From Candidatus Argoarchaeum ethanivorans (GTDB lineage: Archaea > Halobacteriota > Methanosarcinia > Methanosarcinales > EX4572-44), in assembly GCA_905067535.1 (NCBI GenBank), contig CAJHIR010000007.1, forward strand, positions 1-20,513: a DNA stretch of 20,513 nucleotides. Direction: 5' to 3'. The notes under the pieces were generated by a model that worked only from the letters and a program-made list of their open reading frames with translations, was not told where the DNA came from and made no database searches. A program made the translations under genes and the position numbers. Below, piece after piece: positions 4,876-13,701 of this stretch (the first letter of the stretch is position 1; every line of letters begins with the position of its first letter).

Positions 4876-7413
4876 ATGAACACCGAAACTGATGAGTTAT
4901 CAATGGTTGAGCGCGAGGTTATACTCGCCACACTTCTGCGCGACATAGGGAAGTTCTGGCAGAGATGTGGGGTGAAAGAGAAACATCAGGAATTAGCAGG
5001 GCGATTCATTGATACGATTGATTTTCCTGATGGAATCGATGTCGAACTGATTTCAACGCTGGTTTTGAGACATCACGACGATAAAAATCTTCCAACCTAC
5101 CTCAGAGTAAGTGGACATAAGAAAGGAAACATCGGGAGATGTCTTGCGATCGTATCTGATGCGGACAATATATCTTCGGGTATGGATCGAGAGGTAGATG
5201 CCGAAGGGAAGGCGGATCGCCCATTAATTCCGATATTCGGTGAGGTAAGCGCATCTGATGGTGAGGGCGTATATTCTTACAAGCCGGAACCGCTGGCATC
5301 AACCACACTTCCGGAGAAGGGTGTATGTGCTATAACTGATATAACTTCTGATAACTGGAACGAGTTCGTGAAGGACGCAAAGATCATTGGAAAATACTGT
5401 AAACAGCCCAATGCATTCCTCAACAACATCTATTACCTGCTCAGGAAGCATACCTCACTTGTTAGATCAGCAGGCTACAGAACAACACCAGACATACCGT
5501 TATTCGACCATCTGAAGACCACCTCTGCAATTGCACTCTGCTCATATCGATGGGGAAAAGAGAATAATTCCAGACCATCGGATAAGGCGGGAGCATATCT
5601 GCTTATTGAGGGCGATCTTTCAGGTATCCAGCGTTTCATCTTTCAAATAGCATCTCCGGAGGGCGCAAGGGCAGGTATGTCAAAGAGACTGCGTGGGAGG
5701 TCGTTCTGGCTTACGCTGATGATGGATGCAATTGCTTTGAAGATTCTCGATGAACTGAACCTTCCCGAGATCAATCTTCTCTGGAATACCGGAGGGCATT
5801 TCACAATTCTCGCGCCGAATACAGAAGAGAGTGCAGAGGTGCTTGAGAAGATCAGAAAGGATGTAAATTCCAAATTGCTGAGTGATTATAATGGCAATCT
5901 CTCTCTGGCTCTCGATTGGATCGAGTGTTCCGCGGATGACATAAGAAACTTCTCTGAAACAAGGAACAAGCTGGCATCAAAGATAAATACAGTTAAGCAG
6001 CAGAAGTTTATCGATTCTGCACTGAATTTCGATGCAGATGGCGAGAACAGAAGGATAAAGGATTACTGCATCGTTTGTGGGGATTTCAGAGATGGCGATA
6101 TGTGGTTTAAAGAGGATGGCAATTGGAAAAGATGGAAAGGAGAATCGAACACTTCATTGTACTGCGGCATCTGCAAGAAACATGAAGAACTCGGCGGAAA
6201 ACTTGCAAAAGCCAATTACATCGTGAGAGGTGTAGAATCAGAGTTCAATCTCTTCGGAATCGGATATGATTTTGTGAAGAATGATGGTGAACTGGATAAT
6301 ATACTCACAGAACACAAGGATATTTTTGTATATAAATTAAATAATACTAATTTTGTGGACGCCGATCTTCTTGAAAAGCATCCTGATACGAAGTTCGGTT
6401 TCAGGTTTATCGCTAATACAGTTCCACTTGACAACAAAGGGAACGTTCTGTCATTCGAGTACATCAGTCAGATGAGTAAAGGCGTGGATAAACTTGGTGT
6501 TTTGAAGGCAGATGTTGATAATCTCGGAAGGATATTCGCGTTCGGATTGGAAAGTGATAAAAGATCAATTTCAAGGATTCATGCAATGAGTTCGATGCTT
6601 GAACTCTTCTTTGCAGGACAGTTGAATGAGATATGCAAGAAGCATTATCTATTCCATGATCTGTGCGAATCGTGCAGCAAGAAATCAAAAACGGTGGAGC
6701 TAAAAGAAAGTGGAGGAGAGGTGAGATACACATACTACGAAGCAGATGACCGCAATCTATGCGATAAATGCAAAGACAAGATGATTAACAAATTGTATAT
6801 CACCTACTCGGGTGGAGACGATCTATTGATCATCGGACCGTATGATGCAATCATCGAGGTTGCATCAGGCATCCGGAGAGAATTTAAGCGATTCACATGC
6901 GAAAATCCTGACATAAATATCTCCTGCGGTATCGCTGTCGTCGATTCACATTATCCGGTTGCAAGAACGGTTATGCGTGCAGACGAACAACTGAAACTTG
7001 CAAAGTCGCACAGCATACATGGGGAGTGCAAGAATAGTATCGCTCTCTTTAATGAGTGTATCAGGTGGGATGAATCGAGAACAAATCAGATCAAAGGATT
7101 TGAAACGATATTCAATCTCGCAAAAGAATTGGAGGGGAGGGTGGAAGAGAAGGAATTATCAAAAGGGTTCATCTACTCTCTCTTGAAGATGTGGCAGATC
7201 ACGTTCGGAGATCTGGGATCCCTTGAGGATATCGAGAATGTGAGGGGCAGCGGGCATACCGTCAGGAGGCGCTACATGCCGTATTTGAAGTATCAACTCG
7301 CAAGAACCATCCGGGATAAGGATGAGCGGCGGGAGGTTGAGGAGATGATCAAACCATCTATGGACTGGATCAGAATTCCAGTATCATGGGTCAGTATGAG
7401 GACAAGGAGGTAA
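4876..7413 (+). CDS. cas10: Cas10/Csm1, type III-A signal-generating subunit
   Basis: Cas10 is the large subunit of the Csm complex. On target RNA binding its Palm domains make cyclic oligoadenylates from ATP, and an HD domain cuts single-stranded DNA in many homologues. This 845-residue protein has an N-terminal HD-like domain, a first Palm (GDLSGIQRFIFQI), cysteine pairs C398/C401 with C430/C433 and C597/C600 with C629/C632 (zinc ribbons), and the synthase motif G646-G647-D648-D649 in YSGGDDLLIIG. The HD motif is odd: LLRDIGKF has Arg22 where His is expected (CGC codon), though Asp23 and His66-His67 remain. DNase activity is therefore doubtful while cyclase activity should be intact. It leads the csm operon; the ribosome binding site is weak (AAAGG). 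Confidence 0.96.
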   Translation: MNTETDELSMVEREVILATLLRDIGKFWQRCGVKEKHQELAGRFIDTIDFPDGIDVELISTLVLRHHDDKNLPTYLRVSGHKKGNIGRCLAIVSDADNISSGMDREVDAEGKADRPLIPIFGEVSASDGEGVYSYKPEPLASTTLPEKGVCAITDITSDNWNEFVKDAKIIGKYCKQPNAFLNNIYYLLRKHTSLVRSAGYRTTPDIPLFDHLKTTSAIALCSYRWGKENNSRPSDKAGAYLLIEGDLSGIQRFIFQIASPEGARAGMSKRLRGRSFWLTLMMDAIALKILDELNLPEINLLWNTGGHFTILAPNTEESAEVLEKIRKDVNSKLLSDYNGNLSLALDWIECSADDIRNFSETRNKLASKINTVKQQKFIDSALNFDADGENRRIKDYCIVCGDFRDGDMWFKEDGNWKRWKGESNTSLYCGICKKHEELGGKLAKANYIVRGVESEFNLFGIGYDFVKNDGELDNILTEHKDIFVYKLNNTNFVDADLLEKHPDTKFGFRFIANTVPLDNKGNVLSFEYISQMSKGVDKLGVLKADVDNLGRIFAFGLESDKRSISRIHAMSSMLELFFAGQLNEICKKHYLFHDLCESCSKKSKTVELKESGGEVRYTYYEADDRNLCDKCKDKMINKLYITYSGGDDLLIIGPYDAIIEVASGIRREFKRFTCENPDINISCGIAVVDSHYPVARTVMRADEQLKLAKSHSIHGECKNSIALFNECIRWDESRTNQIKGFETIFNLAKELEGRVEEKELSKGFIYSLLKMWQITFGDLGSLEDIENVRGSGHTVRRRYMPYLKYQLARTIRDKDERREVEEMIKPSMDWIRIPVSWVSMRTRR

Positions 7414-7414
7414 T

Positions 7415-7834
7415 ATGACCGAAATAAGAGATATAATCAAAAAAATAGACAATTTGCAGAACATGGGTGAACTGGATGAGAAGACAATCGCTGAGGAGAA
7501 TGGCTATGCTGAGTCGGTGGCGGTAGATAGGGATATCAATAAACCTCTCAAAACCACTCAGTTGAGGAAGATCTTCGATAGGGTGAAGACGATCGAGCGC
7601 AAGCTGAATGAAGACGGCTGGGACGCTGTGCAACCGGATTTCTACATGCTGAGACCGGAACTGGCATACGCAAAAGCAAGAAAGCTCATTCCAGACCAAT
7701 TTTTCAGATTGATGGACGCGTGTATGAAACAGGTCGATAAGGGAAATAATGAACAGAAAAAAGAGAATTATACCAAGTTTGTTAGATTTTTAGAGGCGAT
7801 TGTTGCGTATCACAAATACCATGGAGGTGATTGA
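7415..7834 (+). CDS. csm2: Csm2, type III-A small subunit
   Basis: Csm2 is the helical small subunit that lines the crRNA-target duplex in the Csm complex. The protein has 139 residues, typical for the family, and ends in the recognisable Csm2 pattern: LRPELAYAKARKLIP, then FFRLMDACMKQV and FVRFLEAIVAYHKYHGG. A predicted helical N-terminal stretch precedes it. A strong ribosome binding site, GGAGG at 7406-7410, overlaps the cas10 stop and lies four bases before the ATG, so translation is probably coupled. It sits in the canonical cas10-csm2-csm3-csm4-csm5 order. Confidence 0.92.
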   Translation: MTEIRDIIKKIDNLQNMGELDEKTIAEENGYAESVAVDRDINKPLKTTQLRKIFDRVKTIERKLNEDGWDAVQPDFYMLRPELAYAKARKLIPDQFFRLMDACMKQVDKGNNEQKKENYTKFVRFLEAIVAYHKYHGGD

Positions 7835-8599
7835 ATGACAGATGATATCCAATTCCGGAAGAACATTTTGATCAGGGGCATACTCGTATGTGATACAGGT
7901 ATGCATATCGGTGGTATGAAGGAGTCAATGGCAATTGGAGGGACGGATAGCCCAGTCATTCTGGACCCGCGAACCAATCTCCCAATAATCCCGGGATCAT
8001 CTATCAAAGGCAAGATGCGGTCGCTCATTGAGTTGCAAGGTGAGTATGCCCTCGATGATAGCGGGAACCTGCATTTCTGTGATGACCTTGATTGTGATCT
8101 GTGCATCGTGTTTGGCAGAGGTGCGACAGAAGCGGTGAAATCAGGTCCAACACGGTTGATCGTCAGAGACGCACATCCTACGAAAGATACACAGGACTGG
8201 TGGGATCGGAGCGAAGATATGGTGCATGGAACAGAGATCAAAGGAGAGAACTGGATCAACAGGATCACATCAGCTGCTACCCCGAGATTCATCGAGCGCG
8301 TGCCTGCCGGATCTGAGTTTAAGTTCGAGATGATCTACTCGGCGTATCAGACAAACGATTTTCCAGAAAGGTTGAAACTCGTTTTTAAGGGGATGCATCT
8401 GCTTGAGGATAGCTACATCGGTGCTTCTGGATCGCGGGGGTATGGTAAGGTGAGATTTAAGGATATCGAGTTGAAACAGAAGACAAAGAGCGATTATATA
8501 AGCGGAGATGATTGGGCGACTGTGAATGGTACCGATGGAATAGGGACGGCGCAGGGGCTGCTGAAGTGGTTGAATGGGTTGAATAATAACGCGGGTTGA
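7835..8599 (+). CDS. csm3: Csm3, backbone RNase of the Csm complex
   Basis: Csm3 is the Cas7-like RAMP subunit that forms the filament backbone along the crRNA and cuts the target RNA at 6-base intervals. This 254-residue copy retains the catalytic aspartate, Asp38 in IGGTDSPVILDP, aligned by motif with Asp33 of Streptococcus thermophilus Csm3. It also has the motifs TGMHIGG and LPIIPGSSIKGKMRSLIE, and a C-terminal glycine-rich loop, GASGSRGYGKVRF. Target-RNA cleavage should therefore work. GGAGGTGA (7823-7830), an almost full-length Shine-Dalgarno, lies four bases before the ATG inside the end of csm2. Confidence 0.96.
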   Translation: MTDDIQFRKNILIRGILVCDTGMHIGGMKESMAIGGTDSPVILDPRTNLPIIPGSSIKGKMRSLIELQGEYALDDSGNLHFCDDLDCDLCIVFGRGATEAVKSGPTRLIVRDAHPTKDTQDWWDRSEDMVHGTEIKGENWINRITSAATPRFIERVPAGSEFKFEMIYSAYQTNDFPERLKLVFKGMHLLEDSYIGASGSRGYGKVRFKDIELKQKTKSDYISGDDWATVNGTDGIGTAQGLLKWLNGLNNNAG

Positions 8600-8605
8600 G
8601 GCACT

Positions 8606-9574
8606 ATGGATACAGTATATCTCGACCCGTTATCTCCATTTCCAACTGATCTGCCATCGAACAGGATATTTGGCGCGATATGCGTTGGAATGAACGAATT
8701 GTATGGCGATGGCGAGTTATCTTCGATGCTTGAGCAATTCAGGGGCGGATCTGCTCCGTTCATCCTGTCGTCTGCATTTCCTTTTATCTGTGGCGAGACT
8801 ATAAAAGAGAAGTATCATTTTTTCCCAAAACCAATCGTGAAGCCAGTGGTGCTCGATGATTACGAGGGGTATTATGATACCTTTAAAGAGTATAAGAAGG
8901 TAAAATATCTCGATCAGGCACTTTTCAACCGATTTATCAATGGAGAAACCAATGAAAGTTCCTTGATCAGAGATTTAAAAAATGGCGATACAAAAACGCT
9001 CAGAAAGAAATTTCTGACTGGCTCAGATGTCAGCGATGATTTTACAATCAGAAAGCAGGATACGCCACATAATATTCTGAACAGATTATCTGGTTCATCA
9101 GAGAACTTTTATTACACCACCGGGCTTAATTTTGAAAATTCCGGATTGTTTTTTCTGATAAAATTTTACGATAACTCATATAGATCAAAAGTCGGGGCAT
9201 CGCTCAGATTTATCGAAGACCGTGGATTTGGGGGTAATATCTCAAGTGGGATGGGGCAGTTCAAACTATCGATCGTAACTGATAGTGAATTGATCAATGA
9301 ACCGGAGCACGATGCGGGATCTTCCATGACGCTTTCGCTTTATTCCCCTGAAGATTTTAATTCCTTTGATAAGAAGAGGTGCTGGTACGAATTGATGAAG
9401 ATCAGGGGACGGTGTGGTGACGGTTTCATGAAAAAGAGTGTCTGGGCATTCAAAGAGGGTTCGACCTTTCCGATCCATGATCAGAAGATTTGTGGAAAGG
9501 TGACGTATGTGCGGAAGAACCCGGATGTTGTCGAGTATGGGATCGCATTTCCGGTCAGGATGGTGGAACCGTGA
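8606..9574 (+). CDS. csm4: Csm4, Cas5-like RAMP subunit
   Basis: Csm4 caps the crRNA 5' tag end of the Csm complex and contacts Cas10. The 322-residue protein starts like other Csm4 proteins, with LDPLSPFPTDLPSNRIFGAI, and carries a late glycine-rich loop, DRGFGGNISSGMGQF, typical of RAMP RNA binding. Assignment rests on these motifs together with its place between csm3 and csm5. It begins seven bases after csm3, with GAGG just upstream, and its stop overlaps the csm5 GTG start (GTGA at 9571-9574). Confidence 0.93.
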   Translation: MDTVYLDPLSPFPTDLPSNRIFGAICVGMNELYGDGELSSMLEQFRGGSAPFILSSAFPFICGETIKEKYHFFPKPIVKPVVLDDYEGYYDTFKEYKKVKYLDQALFNRFINGETNESSLIRDLKNGDTKTLRKKFLTGSDVSDDFTIRKQDTPHNILNRLSGSSENFYYTTGLNFENSGLFFLIKFYDNSYRSKVGASLRFIEDRGFGGNISSGMGQFKLSIVTDSELINEPEHDAGSSMTLSLYSPEDFNSFDKKRCWYELMKIRGRCGDGFMKKSVWAFKEGSTFPIHDQKICGKVTYVRKNPDVVEYGIAFPVRMVEP

Positions 9575-10830
9575 TCTGTGGACTTGAGGCGGTCACTCCT
9601 GTGCATATCGGGACTGGTATGAGGTATAACAGCGCGGAATTCGTGGTGAAAAACGGCACCCTTCACAGAATCTCCCTGAGAAAACTAATAGATATGTTAT
9701 CTGGGCGTGAAATTGATAATTTAACATCTCAACTGGAGCGAGGAAGTTTTTCAATCGGGGGCTTTTTGCAACGTACCGATGTTGAACCGGATGAAGTATC
9801 GGTGTACTCTCTCGGATGTAAGATGGTGCCAAAGGATGTGCGGGAACAGATAAAAACTGCTAATAGGGTATACATACCGGGATCGAGCATAAAGGGGGCA
9901 ATCAGGGGTGCTCTGCTGTACTGGCATCTCAAAACCAACGACTGGATAGTGCCAGTCTGTTATCTCAAAAATGGCAGGAAAGTTGGCTATACTGATATAA
10001 ATCTCCTTGATCTGATCAGAGGGGATGTCCAGCGGTTCTCTGATGGAGGACCGGTGCCGGTCAAACCACTCTTTGAAGATTATGAAGATAAGAATAAAAA
10101 GCGATTTGGTAACAGATTTATAGAGGTGGTCTTCGGCATGAAACCATTTGTTTTAACCGAGAAAGGCATGCGCTCCAATTTTGATGCGAAGTACGATCTG
10201 CTGAAATTTTTACATATCTCTGATTTTATGCCAGTTGATGCACGGCTGTCCGCCGTAAATTTGAAGACGTATTCACTGAAGCGTGGAAACCTCGAAGCAA
10301 AGAGGTATATCACCACCGTAGAAGCCGTGCGTGGAAGGTTTAGCGGTACGATCTCACTGAGTTCACAGATATATACTGCGCTTGAAAATACTGATGAATA
10401 TCCCTTATTGATGGACCGATTGAAGATTCTTGGACTGAAGGACGATTTTCACGATGAAGAAGTGATGAAGCACCTTAAGACTGTTCTCAGGGATTACAAC
10501 AGTTGGTGTATCAAAAAGGAGATTGAACTGGCATCATCTGCGGACAATGGCAACCGATTTGCAGAAGGGCTGGAAGAGCTGGAACGATTGAACAGGAGCA
10601 GTAACCTCATTCGGGTGGGCTTCGGCGTCGGGACAATGTATCAGACACTGATCAAATTGATAGAGGAGGAGGATGTGGAATTGGCTAAAAATATCGTAAA
10701 TAAGTTCGGACTTGGGAAATTCAGGAGGGATCTTGACAGCATAACCGGAACCAGTCTATCTCTGCCGTATCCCAAGAGCATCGAATTTACAGACAATGGT
10801 GAACCTATAGGGTGGTTGAGATGGGAATAG
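9571..10830 (+). CDS. csm5: Csm5, RAMP subunit at the crRNA 3' end
   Basis: Csm5 caps the 3' end of the crRNA filament and helps crRNA maturation in type III-A complexes. The start is set at GTG 9571, overlapping the csm4 stop by four bases with GGTGG (9562-9566) upstream; this gives 419 residues beginning ICGLEAVTPVHIGTG after the initiator. The same frame is open upstream to 9490 inside csm4, but that extension carries no family motif. RAMP features seen are TPVHIGTG, YIPGSSIKGAIRGALL and, late in the protein, LIRVGFGVGTMYQTL. Its last ten bases overlap the next gene. Confidence 0.92.
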   Translation: MICGLEAVTPVHIGTGMRYNSAEFVVKNGTLHRISLRKLIDMLSGREIDNLTSQLERGSFSIGGFLQRTDVEPDEVSVYSLGCKMVPKDVREQIKTANRVYIPGSSIKGAIRGALLYWHLKTNDWIVPVCYLKNGRKVGYTDINLLDLIRGDVQRFSDGGPVPVKPLFEDYEDKNKKRFGNRFIEVVFGMKPFVLTEKGMRSNFDAKYDLLKFLHISDFMPVDARLSAVNLKTYSLKRGNLEAKRYITTVEAVRGRFSGTISLSSQIYTALENTDEYPLLMDRLKILGLKDDFHDEEVMKHLKTVLRDYNSWCIKKEIELASSADNGNRFAEGLEELERLNRSSNLIRVGFGVGTMYQTLIKLIEEEDVELAKNIVNKFGLGKFRRDLDSITGTSLSLPYPKSIEFTDNGEPIGWLRWE

Positions 10831-12035
10831 CCCTCTTTATGACGGTTGGAACTGGGAGAGGAACTAAAGATAGCGTAAAGAGTCTGGTTCATGGAATTCT
10901 GTCAGCCGTTATCCATTATAATCCTGAAAGAATAGTCTTTTTTGGATCAGACAAGAGCGAAGGAACCATACGTTTATTAAATGGACAATGTCGCGAAGAA
11001 AGAGGAAAAGAACTTACAAGTTATGAGTTTGTCAGAATTACTGATGTAGACAATTTTGATGAGTGTTTTGACAGGATACGAACGAAGATAGAACAGTATA
11101 ATGACTATGAGATACTAATCGACTACACTTCTGGAACGAAGACGATGACGATGAGTGCTGCGATATGTTCTGTTCTGTATCGCAAGAAGTTGAATCTTAT
11201 TTCGGGGAAGCGCGGTGAGAATGGTGCTGTGATTCCGGGGACGGAAAATCAACGTGAACAGAATCTCTATTCGATTTATGATAAACTCCAGTTTGACAAA
11301 GTGAAGGATCTTTTCAACTCATATCGGTTCAATGAAGCGAGATTGACGCTAAACGAGATCGTCATACTGGAAGATAGGGAAACATACGGAAAGATGATCG
11401 ATGCTTATGATCGATGGGATAAGTTCAATCACAATGCAGCATTCGAGACATTGAAGGATGTCAAAGATGGCAGAGTTTCAGAGAACAAAGCGTTTCTGGG
11501 AAAACTTGTGCACAACAAGGATCTAAAGTTTTTTATAGTCGATCTTATAAACAATATCACTCGCAGGATTGAGGAGGAGAAATATGACGATGCCGTTGCG
11601 AGATTGTACCGGACGATCGAACTGATTGCACAGGCGAGATTGGTGGATATGAAACTCATCGAAGAAGAACTGTTCAAGGACAATATGGTATTTGCGATAC
11701 GGCTGGACATGTTAAAGGAAAAGTTGGGCGGTGAAGTCGTAAATAAATATTGTGATGGGCAGAAGGGTGAGGATGTAGTGAATGGGGTAATAAAATTGGG
11801 TTTATCCAGAAGTTATGCGCTTCTATGTGATTTGAATGATGAGTTGGGTCTGAAATTTAATGGGGACGGACACCTCCAAAATCTTCTGCAGAGTAGAAAC
11901 CGTTCGATACTGGCGCATGGATTAGCTCCCGTTGAAAAGAATGTCGCAGAGGAGTTATTCGGAATAGTTGTTGAGTATGCGAGGATTGTTTCACCTGATA
12001 AGTTGTCAGAGACGGCAGCATTTCCAAAACTGTGA
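10821..12035 (+). CDS. csm6: Csm6-like CARF-HEPN ribonuclease (TIGR02710 kind)
   Basis: This ancillary RNase is expected to be switched on by the cyclic oligoadenylates made by Cas10. Starting at ATG 10821 (GGTGG at 10811-10815 upstream), it has 404 residues. The N-terminal CARF domain shows MTVGTGRG (residues 7-14), IVFFGSDKS and D101-Y-T-S-G-T-K107, the pattern of the TIGR02710 CARF family. The C-terminal region carries the HEPN catalytic motif R361-x4-H366 in RNRSILAHG. A helical middle segment links the two. It is the last gene of the csm operon and overlaps csm5. An alternative GTG start at 10812 would add three residues. Calling it csm6 is functional; the exact subfamily should be tested. 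Confidence 0.88.
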   Translation: MGIALFMTVGTGRGTKDSVKSLVHGILSAVIHYNPERIVFFGSDKSEGTIRLLNGQCREERGKELTSYEFVRITDVDNFDECFDRIRTKIEQYNDYEILIDYTSGTKTMTMSAAICSVLYRKKLNLISGKRGENGAVIPGTENQREQNLYSIYDKLQFDKVKDLFNSYRFNEARLTLNEIVILEDRETYGKMIDAYDRWDKFNHNAAFETLKDVKDGRVSENKAFLGKLVHNKDLKFFIVDLINNITRRIEEEKYDDAVARLYRTIELIAQARLVDMKLIEEELFKDNMVFAIRLDMLKEKLGGEVVNKYCDGQKGEDVVNGVIKLGLSRSYALLCDLNDELGLKFNGDGHLQNLLQSRNRSILAHGLAPVEKNVAEELFGIVVEYARIVSPDKLSETAAFPKL

Positions 12036-12094
12036 TACTGTATGGTGAAGATATAAATCTAGATAAAATACACACTAAAGATTATCAAAACTGA

Positions 12095-12103
12095 TATATA
12101 AAA
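12095..12103 (+). promoter_or_regulatory. TATA box upstream of the UPF0175 gene
   Basis: TATATAAAA lies in an AT-rich stretch after the csm operon. Its centre is about 26 bases before ATG 12126, so the transcript could start at or just before that codon. It would head a unit containing the UPF0175 gene, cas1, cas2 and cas4. This is one of the clearest archaeal promoter matches in the window. Confidence 0.55.
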
Positions 12104-12125
12104 ATCAAGCCAATCGGTGGCACCA

Positions 12126-12389
12126 ATGAACGAATTGCACGTAACATTTCTGAAACCGCTGGAAATCACATTGAACAAATCCGAATCCGAGACGGTCAGC
12201 ACGATAAAAGAGATTATCGCACTGTACCTGTACAAAAATGGCGCAATCTCACTTGGCAAGGCAGGTGAGATTATGGGACTCTCGAAACCGGAGATGCTGC
12301 ATCTGTTGAGCACAAGTGGAATCTCGGTCAATTACACCACAGACGATCTGAAATCAGATCTGGAAACACTTGACCGGGTGATAGGATAG
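12126..12389 (+). CDS. UPF0175 family small protein
   Basis: This 87-residue protein resembles the UPF0175 family: small helical proteins, usually antitoxins or DNA-binding partners of PIN-domain toxins. The family pattern is seen in EIIALYLYKNGAISLGKAGEIMGLSKPEMLHLL, reported here only as its two halves: a helix around EIIALYLYKNG and a helix-turn-helix-like stretch, GKAGEIMGLSKPEM, followed by SGISVNYTTDDL. ATG 12126 is chosen, with GGTGG at 12116-12120 and a TATA box at 12095-12103; GTG 12117 would add three residues. No toxin gene is adjacent. It stands first in the cas1-cas2-cas4 unit, so it may regulate adaptation genes or be a left-over antitoxin. Confidence 0.8.
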   Translation: MNELHVTFLKPLEITLNKSESETVSTIKEIIALYLYKNGAISLGKAGEIMGLSKPEMLHLLSTSGISVNYTTDDLKSDLETLDRVIG

Positions 12390-12408
12390 CCATCGTTTCA
12401 AACTAACC

Positions 12409-13389
12409 ATGACCATGCAACTCGTATTAAACACCCGCGGATCGTACCTCAAGAAGAGCAAGAACTGCTTCCTTGTGAAGACTGACGATAAGGCATTTGA
12501 AGTCTCGGCAAACAAAGTCGATTCCATCCTGATCACAACCGCAGCAACGATCACGACCGATGCCATAAAATTTGCAGTCGATAACAACATCGATATCGTA
12601 TTTCTTGATCACAACGGCTACCCGTTCGGCAGAGTCTGGCACAGCAAACTTGGAAGCACGACCCTGATTCGAAGGCGGCAGCTTGAGATTGCAAACACGA
12701 CCATAGGGTTTAATATGGCGAAGAAATGGGTGGAGATAAAAATCGATAACCAGATTATTCTTTTGAAGGATCTCAAGAAGAACCGCCCGGATACGAAGGA
12801 ACAGATTGAGTCTCACATAGAAAGCATGGTCGGATTGGAGAGCGAACTTGCAGCGATGAAAGGGGTCATGGAATATAAGAGAGGTCGACTGATGGGGCTC
12901 GAAGGAATGTGCTCGCGGGAGTATTTTAAAGCTCTGTCACTCATCATGCCGGAAAAGTGGAGTTTCAGCGGGAGAAGTAGAAATCCTGCGGAAGACGGGT
13001 TTAACTGCCTTTTAAACTACGGATACGGTGTCCTCTACTCGAAGGTCGAGAAGGCATGCATCATCGCGGGTCTCGACCCTTATGCCGGAATCACCCACAC
13101 CGACAACTACAACAAGAAGTCGTTCGTCTTTGATCTGATCGAACCGTTCCGTACACACGTTGATCGGACGGTTGTGCATCTCTTTTCAAAGAAGAAAGTG
13201 AAGGACGAGTTTTTTGATGCCGTTCCTGGTGGTTTTGTGCTGAACAGGGAGGGAAAAGCCGTACTGATCCAGGAGATCAACGAGACGTTCGAGAAGAAGA
13301 TGCCGTATCACGGCAGGAATATCAGGACAGGAAACACGATCCAGTATGAGTGCCACAGGATTGCCAATGGTCTGATAAAAGGAGGGTAA
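12409..13389 (+). CDS. cas1: Cas1 integrase
   Basis: Cas1 with Cas2 inserts new spacers at the leader end of the CRISPR array. The 326-residue protein has the expected two-domain layout: an N-terminal beta-rich part (ISANKVDS-type region, here VSANKVDSILI), then the helical catalytic part. The metal ligands are visible as E165 (MGLEGMCSREYF), H230 (GITHTDNYN) and E245 (FDLIEPFR). There is no clear Shine-Dalgarno; ATG 12409 and ATG 12415 are both possible starts. It follows the UPF0175 gene by 19 bases and precedes cas2 by 10. It is the only cas1 here and so presumably serves both effector types. Confidence 0.97.
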   Translation: MTMQLVLNTRGSYLKKSKNCFLVKTDDKAFEVSANKVDSILITTAATITTDAIKFAVDNNIDIVFLDHNGYPFGRVWHSKLGSTTLIRRRQLEIANTTIGFNMAKKWVEIKIDNQIILLKDLKKNRPDTKEQIESHIESMVGLESELAAMKGVMEYKRGRLMGLEGMCSREYFKALSLIMPEKWSFSGRSRNPAEDGFNCLLNYGYGVLYSKVEKACIIAGLDPYAGITHTDNYNKKSFVFDLIEPFRTHVDRTVVHLFSKKKVKDEFFDAVPGGFVLNREGKAVLIQEINETFEKKMPYHGRNIRTGNTIQYECHRIANGLIKGG

Positions 13390-13399
13390 AGGAACACAG

Positions 13400-13690
13400 A
13401 TGCTGGTCTGGGTGATCTACGATATATCGGAGGATAAAATCAGAAACAAAGTGAGCAGGTTCTGTCTCGATTACGGTCTGTACCGGGTGCAGAAGAGTGT
13501 ATTTCTCGGAGATCTGAACGGGAACGAGCGGGATTCCATTGCACTACAGTGTGAAGAAATCATTGATCTCGATACTGATTCTGTGTACGTATTTCCGATG
13601 GACGATAAGTCGTTTAAGAAGGTTAAACTGATCGGACAGGCTTTTGACAGGGATCTGGTGAGTGATGAGGTCATTACAAAGTTCTTCTGA
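13400..13690 (+). CDS. cas2: Cas2 adaptation subunit
   Basis: Cas2 dimers bridge two Cas1 dimers in the spacer integration complex. The protein is 96 residues, normal length, with a ferredoxin-like fold beginning MLVWVIYDISEDKIRNKVSR, where Asp8 is the conserved residue at the end of the first strand. YGLYRVQKSVFLGDL and VYVFPMDD are also typical. AAGGA at 13389-13393, six bases before the ATG, supports the start. It lies between cas1 and cas4 in one operon. Confidence 0.97.
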   Translation: MLVWVIYDISEDKIRNKVSRFCLDYGLYRVQKSVFLGDLNGNERDSIALQCEEIIDLDTDSVYVFPMDDKSFKKVKLIGQAFDRDLVSDEVITKFF

Positions 13691-13701
13691 GGTATGGTCA
13701 A

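Noticed and set aside
12390..12406. CATCGTTTCAAACTA before cas1, similar to CATCGTTTGAAACTA at 4463-4477 before vapB
   Set aside because: A short near-match of one symmetrical word; neither copy extends into a repeat, and no shared regulation can be argued from 15 bases.
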